DNA from: an uncultured Chloroflexota bacterium
GTDB taxonomy: Bacteria; Chloroflexota; Anaerolineae; Caldilineales; Caldilineaceae
Assembly: GCA_903879975.1 (NCBI GenBank)
Contig: CAIRNL010000182.1
Coordinates: forward strand, 1 to 18,567
Length of the DNA: 18,567 nucleotides
Direction of reading: 5' to 3'
Both the position numbers and the translations under genes were made by a program. This document shows, piece after piece, positions 9,032-18,567 of this stretch; the first letter of the stretch is position 1; the number at the start of each line of letters is the position of its first letter. The notes under the pieces were generated by a model. The model had not been told where the DNA came from. It saw only the letters and a program-made list of their open reading frames with translations, and ran no database searches.

Positions 9032-12000
9032 ATGATCGATCGACAAGATTCGCTTGACGTGCACGGCGCTGCACTCCTGCCGCTGCTGCACCTCGCCGGC
9101 CTGCCGACCTGGGAGATGCCACATCTGACCAGTCTCAACCGTCTGCCCCCGCGCGCCACGCTCATCCCTTTTCCCACTGCCGAAGACGCGATCCAGAAGC
9201 ATCGTGAGGAATCGCCCTGGTTTCAGGCCCTGAACGGCGTCTGGGACTTCAAGATCTTTGGCCGCCCAGAACAGGTCACGCCTGCGGCTGTCGAACAAGG
9301 TGCGTGGTCGCCGATCGCTGTGCCTGGCAACTGGACCGTGCAGGGCTACGGTCGCCCGCACTATACCAACGTGCAGATGCCCTTCCCCAACCTGCCACCC
9401 GACGTGCCGGACGAGAATCCCACCGGCGTCTACCGGCGTACATTCACGATTCCTAGCGGCTGGCAGGATCGCCGCATCGTGCTCCATTTTGGTGGCTGTG
9501 AGGGGGCGCTCTACGTCTATCTCAACGGCGCGCCGGTCGGGCTGAACAAGGATGCGCGCACGCCCGCTGAGTTCGACATTTCCCGCCGTGTGCGTTGGGA
9601 CGGGGAGAACGAACTGCTCGTCGTCGTGACGCAGTGGTCGGACGCTGCGTTCATCGAAGATCAGGATATGTGGTGGCACGCCGGTCTGCAGCGCGAGGTC
9701 TATCTGTACGCGACGGGCACGCCGCACCTGCAGGATGTCTTCGCCGTCGGCGATCTCGATGAGAACCTGGCCGACGGCATCCTGCGCGTGACGGCCAAGG
9801 TCGGCTTTCCAGGTGGCGACTGTACTGGCTGCACGGTGGAGGCGCACCTCTTGGACAGCCGGGGCAAGGCGGTCCTGCGCAAGCCGTTGCATGCTGCCTG
9901 TGGCGATCCGAGCCTGCCGCAGGGCGAAGTCTATTTCGAGCAGGTGGTGAAGAAGCCGAAGCTGTGGTCGGCCGAGACCCCCGAACGCTACACGCTGGTC
10001 GTCACGCTCAAGACACCTGCGGGCGAGGAGAGCAGCCGGTGCACGGTGGGTTTTCGCAAAATCGAAATTCGCGATCGCTCCCTGTTGATCAACGGCAAGC
10101 GCGTGCTCATCAAGGGCATGAATCTGCACGATCACGACGACGTGACGGGCCGCGCTATCACGCGCGAGCGCATGGAATCCGATCTCAAGCGCATGAAGCA
10201 GTACAACGTCAATGCCATCCGCGCGTCACATTACCCCAAGAATCCGCTCTTCTACGACCTGTGCGACGAGTACGGCTTCTACGTCGTCGACGAAGCCAAT
10301 ATCGAGTCACACGCCTTTTTCCGCGAGGTCTGTCGCGACCCGCGCTACACGCATGCCTTTGTGGAGCGTGTGCAGAATATGGTCGAGCGCGATAAGAATC
10401 ACCCCTGCGTCATCTTCTGGTCGCTGGGCAACGAGAGTGGCTACGGCCCGAATCACGATGCGGCGGCTGGTTGGGTGCGCGGGTATGATCCGAGCCGGCC
10501 GTTGCACTACGAGGGCGCTATCTCCATCTGGGTTGGCGGCGACCTGCAGGGCGGCGAGCGGGTCACCGATGTCATGTGTCCGATGTACCCGCAGATATCG
10601 CGCATCGTCGCCTATTCGGAAAAGAGCACCGACCCGCGCCCGCTGATCATGTGCGAGTACTCGCATGCCATGGGCAACAGCAACGGCAGCCTGTCGGACT
10701 ATTGGGCGGCTTTTGAGAAATACCCCGCGCTCCAGGGTGGGTACATTTGGGAATGGGTCGACCACGGCATCCGCCAGCAGGCGCCGAACGGCACAGCCTT
10801 CTGGGCGTACGGTGGTGACTTTGACGACGTACCCAACGACGCCAACTTTTGTACCGACGGGATTGTCTGGCCTGATCGCACGCCCCACCCGGCGCTCAAC
10901 GAATTCAAGTTCCTGGCCCAGCCGGTACGCGTCGAGGCGGAGAACCTCAAGCAGGGTCGCGTGCGGATCGTCAACAAGCAGGATTTCATCGGGCTGGACT
11001 GGCTGCGTGGCGAGTGGGAACTGGCCGACGAAGGCGTGGTCATCGCCAAGGGCAAGCTACCTGCGCTGGACGCTGCGCCGGGCGAAGCCATGGAGGTGAC
11101 GCTGGACGAGGCGCTCCCCTGGCTCAGTGGGCCGCAGCGGGCGACGGGCGAGTGCTTCCTGACTTTCCGCTTCTACCAACGCCGTGCCACACTCTGGGCT
11201 GCGGCAGGCTACGAGGTAGGCTGGGCGCAGCTGGCTGCGCCGGTGAGGCGGCAGGCGACCGCCAGGGCCAAGAGCAGGGGCGAGCAAGACAAGGGGCGCA
11301 GCGAAGCGGCAGAGCGCGATGGACAGATCGTGCTGCGGGTGGGCGAAGTCGAAGCCGTGTTCGATCGCGAGGCTGGTCTGCTGGCCCGCTTTGGCCGGCG
11401 GAGCCACAATCTCCTGCTGCGCGGCCCGCAGCTCAACGTCTGGCGTGCGGCGACCGACAACGACGGCATCAAACTCATGGAGCAACCGCAGTGGAAGGCG
11501 CTGCCGCGCTGGCTGGCGCTGGGTCTGCCCGAACTGCGCCACCGCCTCGACGCCGTTCGCCTGATGGAAGGTGAGGATGGGCTACCGGTCGTGGAGGTTG
11601 TCACCAGCGCCACGGGCCGCAAGCAGTGGAGTGACTTCACGCACACACAGCGTTTCAGCCTGCTCCCGGATGGCGTGCTGGCCGTCCACAACGAGGTGCA
11701 ATTGGGCAGCGGCGTGACCGACGTGCCGCGTATCGGTGTGAGCCTGGTGCTGCCCGCTGCGCTGGAATCGCTGGCCTGGTTTGGCCGCGGCCCGTGGGAG
11801 AACTACAGCGACCGCAAGGCCTCGACACTGGTGGGGCGCTACCAGAGCAGCGTGGCGGAGCAGTATGTTCCCTACATCATGCCGCAGGAGAATGGGCACA
11901 AGACCGACGTGCGCTGGCTCACTCTCACCGACGGCAAGGGGAGCGGCCTGCGCGTGAGCGGCGCGCCGACCCTCGAATTCTCGGCCAGCCACTTCACCGC

Positions 12001-12178
12001 CGGCGATCTCTTCCAGGCGCGCCATACCTATGAGCTGGCGCCGCGGCCGGAAATCTACCTGAACCTGGACATGGCTCAGCGTGGCCTGGGCACGGCCAGT
12101 TGCGGTCCGGACACGCTGCCGGAGTACTGTCTGCTGGCGTCGCTTTATCGCTTCGCTTACCGGCTGATCGCCGAGTAA
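9032..12178 (+). CDS. lacZ: Beta-galactosidase, LacZ-type glycoside hydrolase family 2
   Basis: 1048 residues, close to E. coli LacZ (1023). It hydrolyses terminal beta-galactosides; no signal peptide is seen, so it is cytosolic. Domain order: sugar-binding jelly roll (about 45-225, with NWTVQGYGRPHYTN), immunoglobulin-like domain, TIM barrel with acid/base E468 in WSLGNESGYG and nucleophile E542 in MCEYSHAMGNS followed by WEWVDHG, a linker domain, and the C-terminal Bgal_small domain (about 770-1045, with WFGRGPWENYSDR and PQENGHKTDVRW). The start ATG 9032 has AGAGGA at 9019-9024. Odd: a hydrophilic insertion at about residues 740-765 (RAKSRGEQDKGRSEAAERDG) encoded by a GA-rich tract, at the junction before the C-terminal domain. 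A weak terminator follows the stop. Confidence 0.95.
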   Translation: MIDRQDSLDVHGAALLPLLHLAGLPTWEMPHLTSLNRLPPRATLIPFPTAEDAIQKHREESPWFQALNGVWDFKIFGRPEQVTPAAVEQGAWSPIAVPGNWTVQGYGRPHYTNVQMPFPNLPPDVPDENPTGVYRRTFTIPSGWQDRRIVLHFGGCEGALYVYLNGAPVGLNKDARTPAEFDISRRVRWDGENELLVVVTQWSDAAFIEDQDMWWHAGLQREVYLYATGTPHLQDVFAVGDLDENLADGILRVTAKVGFPGGDCTGCTVEAHLLDSRGKAVLRKPLHAACGDPSLPQGEVYFEQVVKKPKLWSAETPERYTLVVTLKTPAGEESSRCTVGFRKIEIRDRSLLINGKRVLIKGMNLHDHDDVTGRAITRERMESDLKRMKQYNVNAIRASHYPKNPLFYDLCDEYGFYVVDEANIESHAFFREVCRDPRYTHAFVERVQNMVERDKNHPCVIFWSLGNESGYGPNHDAAAGWVRGYDPSRPLHYEGAISIWVGGDLQGGERVTDVMCPMYPQISRIVAYSEKSTDPRPLIMCEYSHAMGNSNGSLSDYWAAFEKYPALQGGYIWEWVDHGIRQQAPNGTAFWAYGGDFDDVPNDANFCTDGIVWPDRTPHPALNEFKFLAQPVRVEAENLKQGRVRIVNKQDFIGLDWLRGEWELADEGVVIAKGKLPALDAAPGEAMEVTLDEALPWLSGPQRATGECFLTFRFYQRRATLWAAAGYEVGWAQLAAPVRRQATARAKSRGEQDKGRSEAAERDGQIVLRVGEVEAVFDREAGLLARFGRRSHNLLLRGPQLNVWRAATDNDGIKLMEQPQWKALPRWLALGLPELRHRLDAVRLMEGEDGLPVVEVVTSATGRKQWSDFTHTQRFSLLPDGVLAVHNEVQLGSGVTDVPRIGVSLVLPAALESLAWFGRGPWENYSDRKASTLVGRYQSSVAEQYVPYIMPQENGHKTDVRWLTLTDGKGSGLRVSGAPTLEFSASHFTAGDLFQARHTYELAPRPEIYLNLDMAQRGLGTASCGPDTLPEYCLLASLYRFAYRLIAE
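11264..11315 (+). repeat. In-frame GA-rich tract in the beta-galactosidase gene
   Basis: A tract of type agagcaggggcgagcaagac and following bases, encoding a charged, probably disordered stretch between barrel-side and C-terminal domains. Its composition matches the other GA-rich repeats of the window, so I group it with them as an inference. Confidence 0.35.
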
Positions 12179-12181
12179 ACG

Positions 12182-12204
12182 AGCAGCCTGATGGGGCTGC
12201 TTTG
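12182..12204 (+). terminator. Weak intrinsic terminator after lacZ
   Basis: AGCAGCC (12182-12188) pairs perfectly with GGCTGCT (12195-12201) around a 6-base loop, with a short TTT (12201-12203), beginning four bases after the lacZ stop. The stem is only 7 bp and the T-tract short, so termination may be partial. Confidence 0.5.
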
Positions 12205-12280
12205 ACTGTTCTGCTTCAGGCAGGGGTGAGCGATTCAGGTTTGCCGAGGTCGCCCACCCCCTTCATTCCTGGTGGCGCCG

Positions 12281-13699
<1,419 letters not shown>

Positions 13700-13868
13700 C
13701 CACTTCTTCGTACACCCTGACAACTCGACATTCGTTCAAATTTAGTATACAAAGCGAAATCAGGTATATCTGTTCGATATGGTAAACATCCACTGACACC
13801 GCCAGCAGCCATTCTGTCTAGAGCACAAGAGAAATTCTCTGTCGCAACAATTGATTGGAGAGAATCCT
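13700..13868 (+). promoter_or_regulatory. AT-rich leader of the GH13 gene with candidate promoter and palindrome
   Basis: Noticeably more AT-rich than the rest of the window. TCGACA (around 13727) and TATACA (around 13748) could be -35/-10 elements with a short 15-bp spacer. A perfect inverted repeat AGAGAA-A-TTCTCT lies at 13828-13840, about 30 bases before the start, and could be an operator. GGAGAGA at 13857-13863 is the ribosome-binding site for ATG 13869. Confidence 0.35.
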
Positions 13869-16115
13869 ATGATCATCAACCACCCTGAATACCTGCACCA
13901 GCTCGAAATTGACGAACAGAGCGGCTTGCCTATAGCCCTCCTGTGGACGGGCAAAACCCCCTATCGCCTCGAATTCAGCGCTACCGAAATATTGCTCAGC
14001 GTGAACGGAACAGAAGTGCGTTCGGCGACCGGCGGCATTGACTATGCAGGGGCCGAGACACTGCAAGGTGTTCAGTTTACTGGCTGCCGAAGTTGGGACT
14101 CGAGCCAGGCAGGCGACCGATGTAGCCTGGCCGTACAGATTGGCCCCGTCAAGGGCTCCATTGAGTACCTCTTCCGCCGCCATGGCCCCGCCATTACGGT
14201 TGGGCTAACCTTGTACGGTGAACCCAGCGCTACACTGCTGATCCGCAATCTGACCCTCTATACCACCTTTGGGTTGCCTGCGGGCAACTGGCAACTCAAC
14301 GCCCCAGGCAACGGCCTGGGACGCGACGTTGCACTGGGTGGGGTCACAAGCTGGACGGGCATCTCGCCCGTGGGCGGATTGCGCGGCTCGAGTGCTGTTC
14401 TTCACCTGGGCGGCGCAGAACGAAATGTGGGCCTGTGGGTCAGGCAGGAATTGGAGGTCAGCGATATTCGCGTCAAGAGCGAAACTGCTCGATCGCTTGC
14501 GCTCGAGTTGGTCACCAACTACTCGGGCGACCTCAGCCGGATGGGTCGTACCAGCCTGGACCTCTTCGACCTCGATCTGCGGGTTCCTGGCTTCACTGCC
14601 TTTGCCGAGACCTTCCAGACCTGGCTGCGACTGAGCGGGCACACTACTCCCTTCAACCCGCCCGCCTGGATTGGCTCAGCCAGCATCTGGGAGGCTCAAA
14701 TTGGCTTTTCGGTGTTTTACCCCGATCACCGCTATCAGCCCTATCCCGAAGTCTCCGACCTCACCGCCGATTTGCCCCGTATTGCGGCGCTGGGCTTCAA
14801 CGTGATCCAGCTGATGCCCCGCCAGCCCTATCCCAGCTACAACGTACACGACTACTGGGACATCGCTACCTCCTTTGGCGACATCGAGCAGATGAAGGCG
14901 CTGGTAGCGGGGTGCCACCGCCTGGGCATCCGCATTATTCTGGATGTGTTGCTGCACGGGGTGCTGGATCAAGAGTCCATCGGCACTGCCGCCGACGGGG
15001 TGCGCTCGGGTCCCTATGCCCATCTGGTTGGCTCGCAGACCTCGGACAGCTTTGCGACCGACGTGGGGGAATGGAGCAACTACCTGATCGCCTGGTCGCG
15101 CCATATCATTGACTTTGAACCCTACTGGAAAGGTGGTAGCCCTGCGATCTCGCCCTTGATTGCCGAACACCCGGACTGGTTTTTCCGCGATTCGTATGGC
15201 AAGGTGGCAGGAATTTACACCAAGGCTTTTGATGCCCGCAACCCCGAATGGCAGGCCTACTTTATCGAGGCCATGCAATTCTTGCTCTCGGATTTGCAGA
15301 TTGACGGCTTCCGCTTTGATGCCCCTACCTACAACGATTTTTCCAACTGGGCTGAGTGGGCTCGTCATCGTGCAGGTATGTCGGCGCTGGCCTGTGTACC
15401 CCTGTTTGAGCAGTTGCGCCCAGCCCTCAAATCGCTCAACCCCGAAGCACTGATGTACACCGAGCCATCGGGAATTTTGCTGCGTCGCTCGATGGACTTG
15501 AACTACAACTACGACGAGCAATGGCTGGTCACTGCGATCATGAATCCCGGCGAAGCCAAGCCCTGGGGGGTCAAGAGCGCCAAGGGCTTGGCCTGTTGGA
15601 TTCAAGACCGCGATGTCTTTCTGCCTCGAGGGGCGATGACCGCCCACCATATTGACTCGCACGACACCTTCTGGTGGCCCAGTTGGGGCAGCAAGTGGCG
15701 GCGCGAGCAATTTGCGCTAGACGACGTACGTTTGCTGACTGTGATGTTTATGTCTATGCCTGGGCCTTACATGATGTTTGTGGGGGGCGAAGAAGGGATC
15801 GACGATGTCCTGCGCGAGCTCAACACCCTCAAGCGGCAGACTCCCGACTGGGCAACCTGCGCAGTGGTCTGGCTGACCGGTGCAGGCATCCCCGAGAGCG
15901 TGTTTGGCATTCTGCGCCGGAGCAAGGAGCATGAGATTGTGACCCTGGTCAACCTGGGCGAAGCCACCGAGGTTGGCTTTGACACAAGGCATTCGGGGGC
16001 TGCGATGGAGCGGGTGCTCGAGGTTGGGGGAAAAGCGGCCGTTCGCGCTGAAGGCGGCAAAGTACAGGTTGCATTAGGGGCTAAGTCGGCGGTGACCTTG
16101 CGAATCGGTGGGTAG
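13869..16115 (+). CDS. Glycoside hydrolase family 13 (alpha-amylase superfamily) enzyme
   Basis: 748 residues. ATG 13869 follows GGAG at 13857-13860; a TTG at 13851 is less likely. The first ~255 residues form a beta-rich domain of unknown role. The barrel begins near SASIWEAQIG and carries the GH13 catalytic set: nucleophile D484 in DGFRFDAP, acid/base E532 in MYTEPSG, and transition-state Asp D599 in IDSHD. Region I reads DVLLHG rather than DVVxNH, so the subfamily is unusual. No signal peptide, so it acts inside the cell on alpha-glucans, maltooligosaccharides or related sugars; hydrolysis versus transglycosylation cannot be decided. Codon use is unlike the neighbours: among roughly the first two dozen prolines CCC dominates and CCG appears once, whereas CCG is frequent in lacZ and the synthase. 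I infer later acquisition by transfer. Confidence 0.85.
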   Translation: MIINHPEYLHQLEIDEQSGLPIALLWTGKTPYRLEFSATEILLSVNGTEVRSATGGIDYAGAETLQGVQFTGCRSWDSSQAGDRCSLAVQIGPVKGSIEYLFRRHGPAITVGLTLYGEPSATLLIRNLTLYTTFGLPAGNWQLNAPGNGLGRDVALGGVTSWTGISPVGGLRGSSAVLHLGGAERNVGLWVRQELEVSDIRVKSETARSLALELVTNYSGDLSRMGRTSLDLFDLDLRVPGFTAFAETFQTWLRLSGHTTPFNPPAWIGSASIWEAQIGFSVFYPDHRYQPYPEVSDLTADLPRIAALGFNVIQLMPRQPYPSYNVHDYWDIATSFGDIEQMKALVAGCHRLGIRIILDVLLHGVLDQESIGTAADGVRSGPYAHLVGSQTSDSFATDVGEWSNYLIAWSRHIIDFEPYWKGGSPAISPLIAEHPDWFFRDSYGKVAGIYTKAFDARNPEWQAYFIEAMQFLLSDLQIDGFRFDAPTYNDFSNWAEWARHRAGMSALACVPLFEQLRPALKSLNPEALMYTEPSGILLRRSMDLNYNYDEQWLVTAIMNPGEAKPWGVKSAKGLACWIQDRDVFLPRGAMTAHHIDSHDTFWWPSWGSKWRREQFALDDVRLLTVMFMSMPGPYMMFVGGEEGIDDVLRELNTLKRQTPDWATCAVVWLTGAGIPESVFGILRRSKEHEIVTLVNLGEATEVGFDTRHSGAAMERVLEVGGKAAVRAEGGKVQVALGAKSAVTLRIGG

Positions 16116-16309
16116 CGGGTGGCGGCGCTCCCGGTGGCTCGGCTGCATGGCCAGGCCTTGTTTGACTCGTTCATCCAAAGTGCGGGAGACCCCATCGCTG
16201 TTGATCAAAAGAACATGTGTCTCAAACTGAATGGCAGATCATTTGGTGGCTCTGTGCGCTTCCGGTAAACTGGGAAGACTCTGGCAATCTGGCAGCATGT
16301 GAGGCACTC
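16116..16309 (+). other. Intergenic region between GH13 and ribonuclease Z genes
   Basis: A gap of 194 bp. I see no convincing terminator, promoter or RNA gene. Most of it is open in frame with ribonuclease Z from 16217, but the conserved N-terminus of that family starts only at 16310. Confidence 0.4.
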
Positions 16310-17260
16310 GTGTTTGAGTTAGTCTTTTTGGGCACATCGGCCTCGGCACCATCTGTACAGCGCGGACTCTCGTCGGCGCTGGTGATGGTGAACGAGCATC
16401 GCTTTATGATCGACTGCGGCGAAGGCACGCAGCGCCAACTGTTGCGCACTGGGCTGGGCTTTCGACGGCTCGATAAGATTCTCCTCACCCACGGCCATCT
16501 CGACCATATCCTCGGCTTGGGCGGATTGGCTTCGACCTTGGGGCGGTGGGAAGCGCTGGAGGAGCTGAATATTTTTGGCGGCGCCATGGCGTTGGCGCGT
16601 GTGCAGATGCTGATGGAGGTCGTCTTTGGGCCGGGGCAGATCCCTAATTCTGGCGTTACACTGAATCTGATGGAGCCAGGCGTCCTTTTCGAGGACAAGC
16701 AGTTTACCCTGACCGCAGTGCCCGTACAGCACCGCGGCCCCGATTGCTTTGCCTTCCTGTTCGAGGAGAAGGAACGGCGACCTTTCCTGCCCGAAGTGGC
16801 CGAAGCGCTGGGTATTCCGCACGGCCCGGTACGCCGAGACCTGGCACTGGGCATTCCGGCCATGCTGCCCGACGGTCGCATGGTGCAGCCGGAAGAGGTT
16901 CTGGGCGAGCCCCAGCGGGGGGCCAAGCTCTTCTTTGCGGGGGATGTGAGCCATACAGGGCCGCTGCACAAGCTGGGGGAAGGTGCCGACCTGCTTGCGG
17001 TCGAGGCGACCTACCTCGAAGTGGACAAGCAACTTGCCAGGCAGCACGGCCACATCACGGCCGCTGCGGCCGCGCGCCTGGCGCGCAGTGCCAACGTGCG
17101 CCAGTTGGTGATTCACCACGTGAGCCGGCGCTATACGACGCAGCAGGTACTTGAAGAGGCGCAGGCCATCTTCCCCGATACCATCGTGGCATCCGATCTC
17201 GACAGTTTTGCCGTGCGCAAGGACAAAGGGGTTATAGTGCGCAACCTGCGCCAGCGGTAG
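16310..17260 (+). CDS. rnz: Ribonuclease Z (tRNA 3' endonuclease)
   Basis: 316 residues plus stop, close to the usual ~310. It cleaves the 3' trailer of tRNA precursors with zinc ions, acting in the cytosol as a homodimer. The metallo-beta-lactamase motif is THGHLDH (H61, H63, D65, H66). Other family features are an N-terminal ELVFLGTSASAPS, DCGEGTQRQL, an internal GPG-containing exosite-like segment near 105-112, FAGDVSHT, EATYLE, and the C-terminal HGHITAAAAARLA and HHVSRRY segments that supply further metal ligands. The start chosen is GTG 16310, with GAGG at 16301-16304, because it yields the standard N-terminus; the frame is open to 16217 and an earlier start would add 31 unrelated residues. 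It looks like a standalone housekeeping gene with host-like codon use. Confidence 0.93.
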   Translation: MFELVFLGTSASAPSVQRGLSSALVMVNEHRFMIDCGEGTQRQLLRTGLGFRRLDKILLTHGHLDHILGLGGLASTLGRWEALEELNIFGGAMALARVQMLMEVVFGPGQIPNSGVTLNLMEPGVLFEDKQFTLTAVPVQHRGPDCFAFLFEEKERRPFLPEVAEALGIPHGPVRRDLALGIPAMLPDGRMVQPEEVLGEPQRGAKLFFAGDVSHTGPLHKLGEGADLLAVEATYLEVDKQLARQHGHITAAAAARLARSANVRQLVIHHVSRRYTTQQVLEEAQAIFPDTIVASDLDSFAVRKDKGVIVRNLRQR

Positions 17261-17301
17261 GCTCTGGCAGACACGTGGCCCATTCCTGGCGATCTGTTTC
17301 G

Positions 17302-17355
17302 GTTCGGGCGGCCGATGGTGCCTGAACGAGTGCAGACCGGTGGCAGGAGCCTGCC
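17302..17355 (+). repeat. Two adjacent stem-loops between ribonuclease Z and the last gene
   Basis: GTTCGGGC (17302-17309) pairs with GCCTGAAC (17320-17327) with one G-T pair and a 10-base loop. GGCAGG (17342-17347) and CCTGCC (17350-17355) form a tight palindrome with a 2-base gap. Neither has a T-tract. They may mark the 3' end of the ribonuclease Z transcript or regulate the next gene. Confidence 0.35.
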
Positions 17356-17413
17356 GCCCGGGTTCCCTCTATGCGTGTGTCACGGAGATTGCGGGTGACG
17401 GAGGAACAGACCT

Positions 17414-18567
17414 GTGCGGAGCAGCGTACTGCGGCGCGTTGCCATCCATGACCGCTACCAACTGGAGCTGAAGCTCGGCTATCCCCTGGCGAAGGGCAAG
17501 GAGACGCGTTACCGGATCGACACGTACTTGTTTGCCCCCCACTCTCTGGGTATCAACGCCACCAGCTACCCACAGAACGACTTTTTTCGCGATATCCAGC
17601 ACTACGTGCGGATGAAGACGCCGTCATTTCGCCTGCACGAGGTGCTCGATAGCGCGCGCTCGCCCCTCGTGCGCGCCGAAGCGCTCCTGCGTGCACAGGG
17701 TGCGGGATTGCGTGCCGACGACGAGGAAACCTTGCGCGATAGCTTCCGCATTTTGCGGGCCGTGCTGAAGAGCGCAGCGCAGAGCCGACTGGCGTCGCTG
17801 GCGCGCGTGCCGCGCGAGCGGACGGCAGAGTCAGCTCACCGCTTCTGCGAGATCGTGGCGCCCACTATCGAGGCTGTCGACGAATTCGAAGCGCGCTACC
17901 GATCGCTGACCGCTTTGTTGAGCGAAGCCGGCGCATCGATTGAGTGCATGCGCGCCTACCGGCTGACGGACGAGTCAATCAGCATCCTGATCGAAGATCT
18001 GTTGCTGCGTCTCCACCAACTGGCGCCCAGTTGGCTGCCGGCGCCTGACCTGGCCGTGCAGCAGTCTGTGCTGGCCGAACGCGTTCGCGCAGAGACTGAT
18101 TATCGCACTGCACAGGGATATCCCTCGGTGCTGAGCGCAGAGACGCGCGAGAGCTACCTGCGGCGCGTCTCTGCGCTGAAGAAGTTCACGTCGAGTGTGC
18201 TCTGGCTCTCGACGAGCACACGACGTGAAGGCACGCAGCTCGAGCAACTGCTCTTTGCCATGGTAGCTGGCGTTGCCATGGTCTTCGCCACCTTGGTGGC
18301 CTTCTATGCCCAGTCGATCTATGGGCAGTTCTCGCTGCCGGTCTTTGTGGCGCTAGTGGTGGCGTACATGTTCAAGGATCGCATCAAGGAGCAGGGGCGA
18401 ATGTGGTCGTCCAACCTGCTCAGCCGGCGCCTGTACGACTATCGCACTGTGATCGAGACGCAGGACGGACGACGCCAACTGGGCAATGTGCGAGAGAAGG
18501 TGGCCTACCTGAAGACAGAGTCGATCCCGGCTGCGGTGACTGCAACGCGCGGCGCCGGCCCCCATGA
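17414..18567 (+). CDS. Unrecognised protein with two predicted membrane helices, 3'-truncated by the window
   Basis: The frame is open from GTG 17414, with GGAGGA at 17400-17405 and an in-frame TGA at 17396 upstream, through to the window end, giving about 384 codons. Third positions are GC-rich throughout, as in real genes here. The N-terminus contains DRYQLELKLGYPL, YRIDTYLFAPHSLGIN and DFFRDIQHYVR; I have the impression of a conserved but uncharacterised bacterial family, without a function. The middle (about 80-270) is helical and charged. Two hydrophobic segments at about 279-300 and 306-321 (FAMVAGVAMVFATLVAFYA and LPVFVALVVAYMF) form a membrane hairpin near a basic KDRIKEQGR. After them the chain continues in a soluble part beyond the window. 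It probably sits in the cytoplasmic membrane with both large parts in the cytosol. No enzymatic motif is seen. Confidence 0.75.
   Translation, partial: MRSSVLRRVAIHDRYQLELKLGYPLAKGKETRYRIDTYLFAPHSLGINATSYPQNDFFRDIQHYVRMKTPSFRLHEVLDSARSPLVRAEALLRAQGAGLRADDEETLRDSFRILRAVLKSAAQSRLASLARVPRERTAESAHRFCEIVAPTIEAVDEFEARYRSLTALLSEAGASIECMRAYRLTDESISILIEDLLLRLHQLAPSWLPAPDLAVQQSVLAERVRAETDYRTAQGYPSVLSAETRESYLRRVSALKKFTSSVLWLSTSTRREGTQLEQLLFAMVAGVAMVFATLVAFYAQSIYGQFSLPVFVALVVAYMFKDRIKEQGRMWSSNLLSRRLYDYRTVIETQDGRRQLGNVREKVAYLKTESIPAAVTATRGAGPH

Noticed and set aside
8516..10135. Long antisense open frame (539 codons) across the carrier gene and lacZ start
   Set aside because: It overlaps two clearly homologous sense genes and the gap between them, shows no recognisable domain, and long shadow frames are expected opposite GC-rich coding DNA.
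14676..15710. Antisense open frame of 344 codons in the GH13 gene
   Set aside because: Opposite well-supported catalytic motifs; no ribosome-binding site or domain evidence.
16217..16309. 31-residue N-terminal extension of ribonuclease Z
   Set aside because: Not part of the family; GTG 16310 has a ribosome-binding site and begins the conserved ELVFLGT strand.

Overview
The window is a GC-rich bacterial segment in which every convincing gene lies on the + strand. It most resembles a filamentous or environmental Chloroflexota (Anaerolineae/Caldilineae type). That placement is an inference from the gene repertoire (LacZ-type GH2, GH13, DAO oxidase, multidomain PfaA-like synthase, separate-subunit acyl-CoA carboxylase), the many GA-rich short dispersed repeats and the frequent TTG/GTG starts. 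No rRNA or other direct phylogenetic marker is present.

Region 1 (1-8806) looks like a lipid/polyketide locus. It opens inside a large synthase whose visible part reads ACP-ACP-KR-DH, the order found in the C-terminal half of PfaA-type PUFA/secondary-lipid synthases. It continues, after an interruption, with an Sfp-type phosphopantetheinyl transferase (PPTase) and a three-gene acyl-CoA carboxylase: carboxyltransferase, biotin carboxylase and biotin carboxyl carrier. Read together, the carboxylase could supply malonyl- or methylmalonyl-type extender units, the PPTase could prime the carriers, and the synthase could build and reduce the chain. The striking oddity is that both carrier domains have Thr (GIDT) where the phosphopantetheine-bearing Ser (GxDS) is expected.

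A VapBC-type toxin-antitoxin module (3399-4194) sits between the synthase and the PPTase. The toxin reading frame runs on past its natural C-terminus, out of frame, into what looks like the 3' remnant of another gene (about 4052-4159). This suggests the module was inserted there.

Region 2 (9032-16115) is metabolic: a LacZ-type beta-galactosidase, an FAD-dependent DAO-family oxidoreductase, and a cytosolic GH13 alpha-amylase-family enzyme whose proline codon use differs sharply from its neighbours.

Region 3 (16310-18567) holds ribonuclease Z (tRNA 3' processing) and the first ~384 codons of an unrecognised protein with two predicted membrane helices, cut by the window end.

No gene-free stretch exceeds 300 bases; the largest gap is 8807-9031. 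GA-rich short repeats occur both between genes (3225-3290, 6689-6790) and in frame inside coding linkers or loops (274-296, 605-634, 4515-4540, 4659-4688, 11264-11315). I see no tRNA, rRNA, CRISPR array, IS element or replication origin.
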